Of a stretch of DNA of 64,000 bases, positions 52,401-61,357 are shown piece after piece. The stretch spans positions 372,001 through 436,000 of the forward strand of contig NZ_JAGYPH010000001.1 in assembly GCF_018343525.1 (NCBI RefSeq). Reading direction: 5' to 3'. This DNA is from Lederbergia citrea. Its GTDB lineage: Bacteria; Bacillota; Bacilli; Bacillales; Bacillaceae_C. The notes under the pieces were generated by a model, which was not told where the DNA came from, ran no database searches, and saw nothing but the letters and a program-made list of their open reading frames with translations. How positions within the stretch are numbered: the stretch's first letter is position 1; every line of letters starts with the position of its first letter. The position numbers were made by a program, and so were the translations under genes.

Positions 52401-52910
52401 TTACATCTTATTTTTTGGACGAGGTATTTTACTAATACTCCCGTAGATAAAAAACAAGGCAATCGCAAAGTCGATCAAGGTTGCGAACGGTATATCGATA
52501 TTAAATAATGGGATGAGTCCGAAAAAAAGTGAAGGGAATGTAATGCTAAAAGCAGTCAGTCTCCAACTCTGCCGATACGGAAGTTTTCGTTTTAATAATT
52601 TCCCTAATAAAAGTGCAGCTCCTGCAAGAATTGATATTTTCAAAAAGAGGATACCTGCATTAAGTATATAAGTGGAAATAATAAATACTGGAAGCATAAT
52701 TGCTTTACTTCCGGCATCGAATCCAGGTAATAGAAATGATGAATTTCCGTCTGTTAAAATATTTTTAAAAAGAGTAGGCAAAAAATACAGTAAAACGAGA
52801 AAAAAGACATATTGCATCGTTTGACCGATTCCAAGAAATCTAAATTTAGCAATATCCTTAAAAGAGTATATACTTTGGTAAAATATAGTAAAGATTGAAA
52901 TTTTCCGCAC
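52401..52910 (-). CDS. yqgB: DUF1189 membrane protein (YqgB-like)
   Basis: A 169-residue membrane protein with helices at about 30-50, 68-88, 90-105, 118-135 and 140-158. The N-terminal IFYQSIYSFKDIAKFRFLGIGQ fits DUF1189 (YqgB). Function unknown. The start is GTG 52910, eight bases after AAGGA. Confidence 0.8.
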   Translation of the reverse strand: MRKISIFTIFYQSIYSFKDIAKFRFLGIGQTMQYVFFLVLLYFLPTLFKNILTDGNSSFLLPGFDAGSKAIMLPVFIISTYILNAGILFLKISILAGAALLLGKLLKRKLPYRQSWRLTAFSITFPSLFFGLIPLFNIDIPFATLIDFAIALFFIYGSISKIPRPKNKM

Positions 52911-53087
52911 CTTTTCACGTCCTTCATGAGCTATTATTCCTATTGATAGTTTAGATGTGAACGACGTGCGGTTTCAAGTGATTACGGAAATGTTCTAAAA
53001 TTGTTCGAAAGATTTAACACTCTTAGTTAATTGAGCAAGTAATAAGGGGAATGGTATTTATATAGCTTTATAAGGGGGGAGGGGTGA

Positions 53088-53576
53088 GTGTTTTTGGACA
53101 TCATTTATTGGGTATTGGTAAGTATTTTGATTGCAGTTGCTTTTATTGGGCTCGTTTATCCAGTTATTCCGAGTGTGCTTTTTTTAATAGGAGCATTTCT
53201 TCTTTATGGTATATTATTTTCATTTGAGCCGTTTAATTGGCTTTTTTGGGTCATTCAACTCTTATTTGTCATGTTACTATTTTTTGCCGATCAGCTCGCC
53301 AATTGGTTTGGAGTAAAAAAATTTGGCGGCTCAAAAGCTGGAATTTGGGGAAGTACAATCGGAATTTTAGTTGGACCCTTCGTCATTCCGGTATTTGGAA
53401 TTTTAATCGGACCGTTTATTGGAGCTGTTATTGGTGAACTTTTGGTTAATCGAACACATTTTAAAAAAGCTATAAAAATTGGGATTGGTTCTGTTGTTGG
53501 CTTTATTAGCAGCGTCATCACGAAAGCGATCATCCAGTTAATCATGGTAGCTTATTTTTTATATTTGGCAATTTAA
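53088..53576 (+). CDS. yqgC: DUF456 membrane protein (YqgC-like)
   Basis: A 162-residue protein with about five hydrophobic segments and the Gly-rich repeats typical of DUF456 (FGGSKAGIWGSTIGILVG, FGILIGPFIGAVIGELLV). Function unknown. The start is GTG 53088 behind GGGGGGAGGGG. It precedes sodA, as in B. subtilis. Confidence 0.85.
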   Translation: MFLDIIYWVLVSILIAVAFIGLVYPVIPSVLFLIGAFLLYGILFSFEPFNWLFWVIQLLFVMLLFFADQLANWFGVKKFGGSKAGIWGSTIGILVGPFVIPVFGILIGPFIGAVIGELLVNRTHFKKAIKIGIGSVVGFISSVITKAIIQLIMVAYFLYLAI

Positions 53577-53689
53577 ACAGATTTTTCAAAGCATAAAATT
53601 TGAATGCTTTATGCAACTTTGATAATCTAAAGTTGTAACCGCTTGAATCGTCTAACGATTCGAAATAATTACATAGGGAGGAATTGTAA

Positions 53690-54298
53690 ATGGCATTTGA
53701 ATTACCGCAATTACCATATGGATATGATGCATTGGAGCCTCATATCGATAAGGAAACAATGAATATTCACCACACAAAACACCATAACACATATGTAACT
53801 AATTTAAACAAAGCTCTTGAAGGACACGATGAGCTCGCTAGCAAATCAGTTGAAGAGCTAATTGCTGATCTAGACTCCGTTCCAGAATCAATTCGTACGG
53901 CTGTAAGAAATAATGGTGGAGGACATGCAAACCATTCATTATTCTGGAAACTGCTTTCGCCAGAAGGTGGCGGCGAACCTTCTGGATCACTTGCAGAAGC
54001 AATCAACAGCAAGTTCGGAAGTTTTGATAAATTTAAAGAAGAATTTCAAGCAGCAGGAGCTGGCCGTTTCGGATCTGGCTGGGCTTGGTTGATCGTAAAT
54101 AATGGAGAACTTGAAATTACGAGTACACCTAACCAGGACAGCCCTGTAATGGAAGGTAAAACTCCAGTATTAGGTCTTGATGTTTGGGAGCATGCTTACT
54201 ATTTAAAATACCAAAATCGCCGTCCGGAGTATATGAGCGCGTTCTGGAATGTCGTTAATTGGGACGAAGTTCAAAAGTTGTACGAAGCAGGAAAATAA
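53690..54298 (+). CDS. sodA: Manganese superoxide dismutase
   Basis: SodA detoxifies superoxide. Metal ligands are H27, H82, D164 and H168. The signature [11 protein letters not shown] is at 164-174. The 202-residue length is standard, and the [11 protein letters not shown] and [13 protein letters not shown] parts fit the Mn-dependent Bacillus type. An inverted repeat GAATCG-TCTAA-CGATTC (53645-53661) lies upstream of its ribosome site GGGAGG and could be an operator; its role is not known. Confidence 0.96.
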   Translation: MAFELPQLPYGYDALEPHIDKETMNIHHTKHHNTYVTNLNKALEGHDELASKSVEELIADLDSVPESIRTAVRNNGGGHANHSLFWKLLSPEGGGEPSGSLAEAINSKFGSFDKFKEEFQAAGAGRFGSGWAWLIVNNGELEITSTPNQDSPVMEGKTPVLGLDVWEHAYYLKYQNRRPEYMSAFWNVVNWDEVQKLYEAGK

Positions 54299-54308
54299 AT
54301 AAGAATGA

Positions 54309-54341
54309 AGAAATCCCAAAAGCTATGCTTTTGGGATTTCT
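54309..54341. terminator. Bidirectional terminator after sodA
   Basis: AGAAATCCCAAAAGC (54309-54323) pairs with GCTTTTGGGATTTCT (54327-54341) around TAT, followed by TTATAG. It serves the convergent sodA and the Usp-like gene. Confidence 0.9.
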
Positions 54342-54354
54342 TTATAGTTAACAA

Positions 54355-55044
54355 TTACTTTTTTAGTAATTCTTCTTTTACGAATGGATAAATATTAATT
54401 GGTGCTGTGACTTTATCGTCGGTAATATGAACTTGACACTTTTTATTATCTTTAATGAATTTAAAAACCCCATTATTGAAATCCGTCCCAATCTCCTTGT
54501 AAAAAATTCCTTCATGGCATACATGCTTTGAACTTGAGAAGCTGAGCCGATAATCGTTTCCATCCTTAACTAAGTAACCACGCACACCTTTTTCAAAATG
54601 GCTTTCCTCATCGGCTTTAATCGAGCGGTCAAGTGAAACAACATGGAAATCAACGAACGGGATCTCTCTAAGTAGAACATTCAAGAAGGAGCCTTTTGTG
54701 ATTTCTTCCCATCTGCTTTGGGCAGTCTGTCCAATAATGATTTGTGTTATATTGTGTTTATTTGTAATTTCCGCAATTACTTTACTCGTTGGTTGCTTTT
54801 CATTATCACGAAGAATGAATTCATCGATATCCAATTCATCGACTAATTCTTTCCAACTCTCAATATACCCGGATTTTTCAGCATCGAATTCATCGTACGG
54901 TAAAGGATCTACAGTCAAAATATATAAAGGACAATCCAACATACTCGCCATTTTGTGGCCGCGTCTAATTAAACGCTCCCCATTGGGACCATAATATACA
55001 CAAACGAGTATGCTTTCATCCATACGACCTTTTGTTTTTTTCAC
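54355..55044 (-). CDS. UspA/KdpD-like universal stress domain protein
   Basis: A 229-residue protein. The N-terminal 140 residues form a Usp domain of the type in KdpD: ILVCVYYGPNGERLIRRG and, after it, ITQIIIGQTAQSRWEEITKGSFLNVLLRE, which resembles the KdpD nucleotide-binding loop. The C-terminal 90 residues are not recognised. The start is GTG 55044, preceded by AGAGGTG. It is divergent from the mrp operon, with a shared control region of about 450 bases; a role in ion stress is inference. Confidence 0.8.
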   Translation of the reverse strand: MKKTKGRMDESILVCVYYGPNGERLIRRGHKMASMLDCPLYILTVDPLPYDEFDAEKSGYIESWKELVDELDIDEFILRDNEKQPTSKVIAEITNKHNITQIIIGQTAQSRWEEITKGSFLNVLLREIPFVDFHVVSLDRSIKADEESHFEKGVRGYLVKDGNDYRLSFSSSKHVCHEGIFYKEIGTDFNNGVFKFIKDNKKCQVHITDDKVTAPINIYPFVKEELLKK

Positions 55045-55493
55045 GGCAGTATTTCACCTCTAAAATTATCATTCGTTAGTTATTTTCGAGTTTGCTTTAA
55101 TGATCGAAACTAGAAAATCATAATTGAAAAAGTTAAACATTGCAAGTTGGAATTTATTTAAGGTTTACTGAACCAATCTAAATTCTCAATGAAGGATTTT
55201 AGTTCGGTAAGCCATCTTATTGTACATGGTAAGTTTTTTTAGTGTATAATTCATCATAAATATACAGTGCAATTCGCTTTTTTCACTCTCCTATCAGCCA
55301 ATGCATGCAATCTACTGTTTGAATATACTAATTCACTTCTACAAACACCCTGTCAATACAACATATCAGCTCACTGAATTGGAAATGTCCTCTAAAGGTC
55401 TATACACTCCCAATTATCCAATGTCTCACCACTTTATTAAGAGCTGCATACTTCAGGGTTAGCTCATAACAACAATGAATTGGAGGTTTGGCT
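55045..55493. promoter_or_regulatory. Control region between usp and mrpA
   Basis: No gene is seen in this 449-base gap. A TATAAT at 55245-55250 with a TTGTAC at about 55220 (19-base spacer, so weak) could start the mrp transcript, leaving a leader of about 235 bases. The leader is AT-rich, shows no match to a riboswitch I know and no terminator hairpin. Confidence 0.35.
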
Positions 55494-57905
55494 TTGTTTA
55501 CAATCATCATCGCAATCATACTCCCTTTTTTAGCTGCAGTACTGATTCCGTTCTTCTATAAACGATTATCCCGTTTACATATAGGCTGGTTTGTACTTGC
55601 TGTACCAGTTACGATGTTTATCATTCTTGCACGCTTACTTCCAGCAATTGCAAGGGGAGATACTTTTTTAAAGACCATAAACTGGATTCCTTCATACGAT
55701 ATTAACTTATCGTTATATTTGGATGGTCTCAGTATGATTTTTGGGCTTCTAATCACAGGAGTAGGGAGCTTGGTCATACTTTACTCCATTTACTACTTAT
55801 CTGCAAGGGAATCCCTGCACCATTTTTATATCTATTTACTATTATTCATGGGAGCTATGCTCGGCGTTGTACTTTCCGATAATATTTTAGTCCTGTATGT
55901 GTTTTGGGAACTAACAAGTATTTCCTCTTTTTTGTTAATTGCTTTTTGGTTCCACCGAAAGGGTTCCAGATATGGTGCCCAAAAGTCACTTTTAATTACT
56001 GTAAGTGGCGGAGTAGCGATGCTTGCAGGTTTCATTATGGTTTATCTTATGACGGATACATATAGCATTCGAGAAATAGCCTCATCAATGAGCCATTATA
56101 TGAACGATCCATTGTTTCTCCCCGCAATGCTTTTAGTGTTACTCGGTGCCTTCACGAAGTCAGCTCAGTTCCCTTTCCATATTTGGCTCCCCGACGCTAT
56201 GGAAGCACCTACTCCTGTCAGTGCTTACCTGCATTCCGCGACGATGGTTAAAGCAGGCATTTATCTTGTTGCCCGTCTTACACCGGTTTTTGGTGGCGAT
56301 CAAGTTTGGTTTTGGGCGGTTAGCGGTGTAGGTATTTTCACATTGTTCTGGGGCTCATTCACAGCTGTCCGTCAAGTAGACCTAAAAGCACTCCTAGCCT
56401 ATTCAACAATTAGTCAGCTAGGTTTGATCATGAGCTTGTTTGGGATTGGTTCCGTTGCCCTTCACTTTGGCTATGGTCCACAGTCAATTATTTATACTCA
56501 AGCGACATTTGCCGCGCTCTTTCATCTTGTCAACCATTCAACATTTAAAGGCGCCCTTTTCATGGTTGTCGGAATAATCGACCATGAAGTTGGGACCCGG
56601 GATATTCGCAGGCTTGGTGGCTTGATGGCTTTGATGCCAATTACATTTACTATAGCAGTAATCGGAAGTTTCTCAATGGCCGGATTACCTCCTTTTAATG
56701 GTTTTTTAAGTAAAGAGCTGTTTTTTACAGCGGTATTGAATGTCAAGCAGCTCGATGTTTTTTCCTTAGAAACATGGGGTCTCATGTTCCCAATCATTGC
56801 ATGGACTGCAAGCGTCCTTACATTTGTTTATTGTATGATTATTGTTTTCCAAACATTTTTCGGTCGTTATCAGCCGGAAAAATTGGAGCATAAAGGTCAT
56901 GAAGCGCCTTGGGGAATGCTTATTTCTCCAATTATTCTTGCTGTTTTTGTCATTGGTATTTTCTTCTTTCCAAATATTCTCGGTTCTTCCTTGTTAAAAC
57001 CGGCCATGGCGAGTATTTTTCCTGGCTTTGCCGAACCAGGGGAGCTGACACCTCATATTGCTGCTTGGCACGGGTTTAATCCCGAGCTATTAATGACAAT
57101 GGGAGTGGTGGTTGTAGGTGGTTTATTGTATAAGTTCCTTCGCTATTGGAAACCGGTTTATTGGCTGTTTCCAACAGAGTGGCGGTTAAATGCATTATAT
57201 GATTTTACTCTTGGTCAGGCAGAGCGGCGTTCTTCAGCTATAACAAAGTTTTATATGACAGGATATCTTCGTGATTATGCCTTATATATTTATATATTCT
57301 TTTTCCTTGCGGTTGGGGGAGGTTTGTTTTTAACAGGGGCTTTTTCGTTTGACATGTCTGGCAATGCGCCGATTAGAGTGTATGAATGGATTTTAGTCCT
57401 AGTCATGATGACCGCGGGAATTGCCATTCTGTTTGTGAAATCACGATTGACTGCTACTTTATTAAACGGTGTTCTTGGGTATTCAATTGCCATCTTTTTT
57501 GTATTATTCAGGGCTCCGGATTTAGCACTCACGCAACTCGTTGTCGAAACAGTAACGACGGCATTATTTCTTTTATGCTTCCATTTCTTACCTGAGTGGA
57601 AAAAAGAGGAATTTCGACCACGATCCAAACTGGTTAATGTTTTTATTTCTATTACGACAGGTACGATTGTTACACTCATTGCATTATCCGTTCAGAGTAA
57701 TAAACTGTTTGAAACGATCTCAATATACTTCCAAAATGCTTATGAACTTGCCGGCGGTAAAAATATCGTCAATGCAATCTTGGGAGATTTCCGGGCATTT
57801 GATACGATGCTTGAGGTCGTCGTTTTATTTATCGCTGGAATTGGTGTGTTTACATTAATTAAGCTGAAGAGCGGAAGGGAGGAACAGGACATTGAAGGTA
57901 AATGA
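55494..57905 (+). CDS. mrpA: MrpA, Na+/H+ antiporter subunit A
   Basis: The largest subunit of the Mrp (Mnh) cation/proton antiporter, related to NuoL of complex I. The 803-residue protein has about 20 membrane helices and FPFHIWLPDAMEAPTPVSAYLHSATMVKAG, the proton-antiporter core. A C-terminal MrpB-like part follows. TTG 55494 is seven bases after TGGAGG; TTG 55488 touches it. It starts the seven-gene operon that exports sodium and keeps pH. Confidence 0.94.
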   Translation: MFTIIIAIILPFLAAVLIPFFYKRLSRLHIGWFVLAVPVTMFIILARLLPAIARGDTFLKTINWIPSYDINLSLYLDGLSMIFGLLITGVGSLVILYSIYYLSARESLHHFYIYLLLFMGAMLGVVLSDNILVLYVFWELTSISSFLLIAFWFHRKGSRYGAQKSLLITVSGGVAMLAGFIMVYLMTDTYSIREIASSMSHYMNDPLFLPAMLLVLLGAFTKSAQFPFHIWLPDAMEAPTPVSAYLHSATMVKAGIYLVARLTPVFGGDQVWFWAVSGVGIFTLFWGSFTAVRQVDLKALLAYSTISQLGLIMSLFGIGSVALHFGYGPQSIIYTQATFAALFHLVNHSTFKGALFMVVGIIDHEVGTRDIRRLGGLMALMPITFTIAVIGSFSMAGLPPFNGFLSKELFFTAVLNVKQLDVFSLETWGLMFPIIAWTASVLTFVYCMIIVFQTFFGRYQPEKLEHKGHEAPWGMLISPIILAVFVIGIFFFPNILGSSLLKPAMASIFPGFAEPGELTPHIAAWHGFNPELLMTMGVVVVGGLLYKFLRYWKPVYWLFPTEWRLNALYDFTLGQAERRSSAITKFYMTGYLRDYALYIYIFFFLAVGGGLFLTGAFSFDMSGNAPIRVYEWILVLVMMTAGIAILFVKSRLTATLLNGVLGYSIAIFFVLFRAPDLALTQLVVETVTTALFLLCFHFLPEWKKEEFRPRSKLVNVFISITTGTIVTLIALSVQSNKLFETISIYFQNAYELAGGKNIVNAILGDFRAFDTMLEVVVLFIAGIGVFTLIKLKSGREEQDIEGK

Positions 57906-58314
57906 TGTGATTTTACAAACCGTCACCAGAATTGTTGTTTTTATCATTTTGACGCTCGGTGTGTACTTGTTTTTGTCAGGCCATAACAGCCCTGGCGGTG
58001 GATTTATCGGTGGCCTTGTTCTAGCTTCAGCTTTAGTACTGCTTTACCTTGCTTTTGATATTGAAACAGTTCATAAGGGAATTCCGTTCGATTTTAAGCG
58101 GGTTGCTGCACTGGGCGCTTTCATTGCAGTGACAAGTGGGTTTATGCCAGTCATATTTGGTAAACAATTTTTGAATCAGACATTTTCTCATTTTAATCTT
58201 CCTGTTTTCGGGGAAACAGAACTGGCCACCGTAATCATTTTCGAGGCTGGAGTTGCCTTGGCGGTAGTCGGTGTTGTAGTAACTATAATTTTGAGTATAA
58301 GTGAGGATGTGTAG
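57892..58314 (+). CDS. mrpB: MrpB, antiporter subunit B
   Basis: A 140-residue membrane subunit with four helices and the conserved LSGHNSPGGGFIGGL near residue 28. It overlaps mrpA by 14 bases. The start is TTG 57892 behind GGGAGGAA. Confidence 0.93.
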   Translation: MKVNDVILQTVTRIVVFIILTLGVYLFLSGHNSPGGGFIGGLVLASALVLLYLAFDIETVHKGIPFDFKRVAALGAFIAVTSGFMPVIFGKQFLNQTFSHFNLPVFGETELATVIIFEAGVALAVVGVVVTIILSISEDV

Positions 58315-58317
58315 CTT

Positions 58318-58656
58318 ATGGAAACATTAATTACCGTCCTGATCGGGGTATTGGTAACCGTTGCGACATATTTAATCCTTTCGCGCAACTTAATTCGTGT
58401 GATTTTGGGTACATCACTTCTTTCACATGCTGTCCATCTTCTTTTAATGACAATGGGAGGATTAAAAAACGGCAACGCTCCTTTGTTAGGAGAAAAAGGG
58501 GATATATATGTCGATGCACTCCCGCAGGCGCTCATATTGACGGCAATTGTAATCAGCTTTGCAGTAACCGCGTTTTTCCTTGTTTTAGTTTATCGTTCAT
58601 ATCAAGAATCTAGGACGGAAGATCTTGATGTAATCAGAGGTTTGGACGATGAATAA
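58318..58656 (+). CDS. mrpC: MrpC, antiporter subunit C
   Basis: A 112-residue, NuoK-like subunit with three helices and the conserved SLLSHAVHLLLM and DPLPQALILTAIVI-like DALPQALILTAIVISFA. ATG 58318 is three bases after the mrpB stop. It overlaps mrpD by eight bases. Confidence 0.94.
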   Translation: METLITVLIGVLVTVATYLILSRNLIRVILGTSLLSHAVHLLLMTMGGLKNGNAPLLGEKGDIYVDALPQALILTAIVISFAVTAFFLVLVYRSYQESRTEDLDVIRGLDDE

Positions 58657-60133
58657 TATTCTTGTTTTGCCAATGGTAATTCCCGTTTTGACCGGTATTA
58701 TTCTCGTGTTCCTCCGCCCATTCGTCCAAATTCAGCGGTGGCTTAGTATCGGTGCAATGATTGGAACGGCAGGTGTAAGTCTTTATATTTTAAATCTTAT
58801 CCAGACAGAAGGAATCTTGCATCTCAATTTTGGGGGATGGGCACCGCCTTATGGCATTCTTTTTGTCGCCGATTCGTTCTCAATGCTGCTCGTTTTGACA
58901 ACAAGTGTTGTAACAGCAATTTGTCTTATTTATGCCTTTTCTTCGATTGGAAAAGCAAGAGAAAACATGTTTTTTTATCCATTTGTCTTTTTTCTCGTAG
59001 CAGGCGTAAACGGATCATTTATGACGGGCGATCTTTTCAATCTATTTGTCTGCTTTGAAGTGATGCTCGTAGCTTCTTATGTTCTGATCACTTTAGGAGG
59101 AACAAAAACTCAACTGAAAGAATCGATTAAGTATGTCGCCATTAATATATTGTCTTCCTGGTTTTTCCTTGTTGCGATTGCGTATTTATATGGAGCAGTA
59201 GGCACGTTAAATTTCGCCCATTTGTCACAACGAATCGCTGAAAATGGACAAGGGCCGCTGTTGACGACAATCAGCATTATATTTTTACTTGTATTTAGCT
59301 TAAAAGCCGGTCTTATGCTCTATTACTGGCTTCCGGGTGCGTATAGTGCGCCGCCGCCGGCTGTAGCAGCGCTATTTGGTGCTTTGTTGACGAAGGTTGG
59401 TATTTATGCGATGTTCCGAGTGTTTACATTGCTTTTTTATCACGAACCTTCAATCACACATACGATTATTGGTGTAATGGCTGGCATCACAATGATTGGC
59501 GGAAGCCTTGGCGCGATTGCTTATAAAGATATTCGTCAAATTGTTGCTTACAATGTTGTCATAGCCGTTGGGTTTATCCTCGTTGGACTAGCTGTCTCGA
59601 CACAAACGGCAATGGAGGGCTCTATCTATTATTTAGTACATGACATGATTGTCAAAGCTCTCTTGTTTTTATTGGCAGGGACTACAATTGCACTAACAGG
59701 CACTGGCAAAATTGATAAGATGAGTGGACTTATCCGCAATTATCCGCTATTAGGTTGGTTGTTTTTTATTGTGATATTATCGCTTGCAGGCATCCCGCCG
59801 TTTAGTGGTTTTATCGGGAAGGTATTAGTTGGGCAAGGAGCAATCGAAACGCGTTCTTATGTATTGCTTGCGCTAGGTTTTATATCCAGTATTTTCGTGC
59901 TCTATTCGCTGTTGCGTATTTTCTTGAACAGCTTCTGGGGTGAAACGATTATTAGTGAAGAAGATGAGGCACCTCTAAAGAAGGGGTTAATGATTCCTTG
60001 TGTTTTACTTGCTATTGCAACTGCTTTACTTGGTGTTGGTGCGGAAGCCATTTCGTCTTATGTCAATGATGCCGCCCATACACTGATGAATCCTAATATT
60101 TATATTGAAGCAATATTAGGGAAAATAGAATAA
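58649..60133 (+). CDS. mrpD: MrpD, antiporter subunit D
   Basis: A NuoM/NuoN-like subunit of 494 residues with about 14 helices. FKAGLMLYYWLPGAYSAPPPAVAALF-like sequence (KAGLMLYYWLPGAYSAPPPA) and VHDMIVKALLFLLAG carry the conserved proton-channel lysines. Starts within the end of mrpC. Confidence 0.95.
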   Translation: MNNILVLPMVIPVLTGIILVFLRPFVQIQRWLSIGAMIGTAGVSLYILNLIQTEGILHLNFGGWAPPYGILFVADSFSMLLVLTTSVVTAICLIYAFSSIGKARENMFFYPFVFFLVAGVNGSFMTGDLFNLFVCFEVMLVASYVLITLGGTKTQLKESIKYVAINILSSWFFLVAIAYLYGAVGTLNFAHLSQRIAENGQGPLLTTISIIFLLVFSLKAGLMLYYWLPGAYSAPPPAVAALFGALLTKVGIYAMFRVFTLLFYHEPSITHTIIGVMAGITMIGGSLGAIAYKDIRQIVAYNVVIAVGFILVGLAVSTQTAMEGSIYYLVHDMIVKALLFLLAGTTIALTGTGKIDKMSGLIRNYPLLGWLFFIVILSLAGIPPFSGFIGKVLVGQGAIETRSYVLLALGFISSIFVLYSLLRIFLNSFWGETIISEEDEAPLKKGLMIPCVLLAIATALLGVGAEAISSYVNDAAHTLMNPNIYIEAILGKIE

Positions 60134-60171
60134 ATGATTTATGATTGGTCAAAAAAGAAGGGGGGATGTGA

Positions 60172-60654
60172 ATGCCAGCCCAGTTTTTATTGAATTTGTT
60201 CATAGCATTCCTTTGGATGTTGTTACGTGATGAAGATGTGCTTAGATTTTCCACCTTCTTCGCAGGTTTCCTAGTCGGTATTGTGATTGTTTTCCTTATG
60301 CATCGGTTTTTCGGTCAACAATTTTATTTACGCCGCTTCTATTCGATTGTTAAACTCATCATCCTTTTTATATCGGAACTGTTGCAATCAAGCTATGTAG
60401 TGCTTAAGCAAATCTTAAGCCCAACACTTAATATTAAACCAGGCATTTTTACGTATGAAACACAGTTGAAAAGTGACTGGGAGGTAACAGCACTGGCCAT
60501 GCTGCTGACGTTAACGCCCGGCTCTGTCGTGATGGAAGTGTCGCCTGAGGGAAATGTATTCTACATTCATGGAATGGATCTTGATCAGTCAAAGGAAGGT
60601 CTTTTGCGCTCCCTTTCTAAATTTGAAAAAGCGATTATGGAGGTGACTCGATAA
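60172..60654 (+). CDS. mrpE: MrpE, antiporter subunit E
   Basis: A 160-residue subunit with two or three N-terminal helices and a cytoplasmic part ending in the conserved LTLTPGSVVMEVSPEGN. ATG 60172 follows GGGGGATGTG. It overlaps mrpF by one base. Confidence 0.93.
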   Translation: MPAQFLLNLFIAFLWMLLRDEDVLRFSTFFAGFLVGIVIVFLMHRFFGQQFYLRRFYSIVKLIILFISELLQSSYVVLKQILSPTLNIKPGIFTYETQLKSDWEVTALAMLLTLTPGSVVMEVSPEGNVFYIHGMDLDQSKEGLLRSLSKFEKAIMEVTR

Positions 60655-60938
60655 TGATTGAACTCATGTTGCGTACTTCACTTGCCTTGTTTATACTTGC
60701 GATCGCCATCATTCTCTACAGGATCATTCGGGGTCCATCTATGCCTGATCGTGTCATTGCGATGGATACGCTAGGCGTAAATCTCATCTCTGGGATTGCT
60801 ATTACATCGATTTTACTAAAAACTAAAGCATTCCTTGAAGTTATTTTGATTATCGGGATTTTAGCTTTTATTAGTACAATTGCTCTCTCAAAATTTATTG
60901 AGAGGGGTGCGATCATTGAATATAAGCGGGATCGTTGA
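60654..60938 (+). CDS. mrpF: MrpF, antiporter subunit F
   Basis: A 94-residue subunit with three helices and the conserved YRIIRGPSMPDRVIAMDTLG. ATG 60654 shares a base with the mrpE stop. Confidence 0.94.
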   Translation: MIELMLRTSLALFILAIAIILYRIIRGPSMPDRVIAMDTLGVNLISGIAITSILLKTKAFLEVILIIGILAFISTIALSKFIERGAIIEYKRDR

Positions 60939-61272
60939 ATTTGCGGCTGTTTTGCTGATTTTAATAAGCAGTGTAATTAGTGTCATCAGCGCCTTTGGTA
61001 TTATTCGGTTTCCAGACGTATATACGCGCATTCATGCGGCTACCAAAAGCACAACGTTAGCTGTACTTTTAACGCTGACAGGGTCATTTTTCTATTTCTG
61101 GTCAAGTGAATCGTTTATTAGTGTCCGGCTTATACTCGGAATTGTATTTGTATTTTTAACCGCCCCAGTAGCAGGACATCTTATCATCCGAGCTGCGTAT
61201 CGATCAAAGGTTAAGTTAGCTGAATCATCGATTGAAGATGAATTAAAAGCTGTTTTACACAAAAAAGAATAA
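60916..61272 (+). CDS. mrpG: MrpG, antiporter subunit G
   Basis: A 118-residue subunit with three helices and the signature GIIRFPDVYTRIHAATKSTT. The start is TTG 60916, seven bases after GAGAGGGGTG, inside mrpF (23-base overlap). The open frame upstream to 60880 does not fit the family. Confidence 0.93.
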   Translation: MNISGIVEFAAVLLILISSVISVISAFGIIRFPDVYTRIHAATKSTTLAVLLTLTGSFFYFWSSESFISVRLILGIVFVFLTAPVAGHLIIRAAYRSKVKLAESSIEDELKAVLHKKE

Positions 61273-61306
61273 TCATATCCAACGACATTTGCATTTGTTA
61301 GTATAA

Positions 61307-61357
61307 AACTCCCCTCTTCACTAAAAATAGAGATGAAGATAAAGGGGAGTTATTTTT
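61307..61357 (+). terminator. Terminator after mrpG whose 3' arm is the yqgE ribosome site
   Basis: AACTCCCCT (61307-61315) pairs with AGGGGAGTT (61343-61351), with an inner CTTCA/TGAAG stem, followed by ATTTTTATG. The ATG is the yqgE start, and its AAAGGGGAG ribosome site is in the paired arm. Confidence 0.85.
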
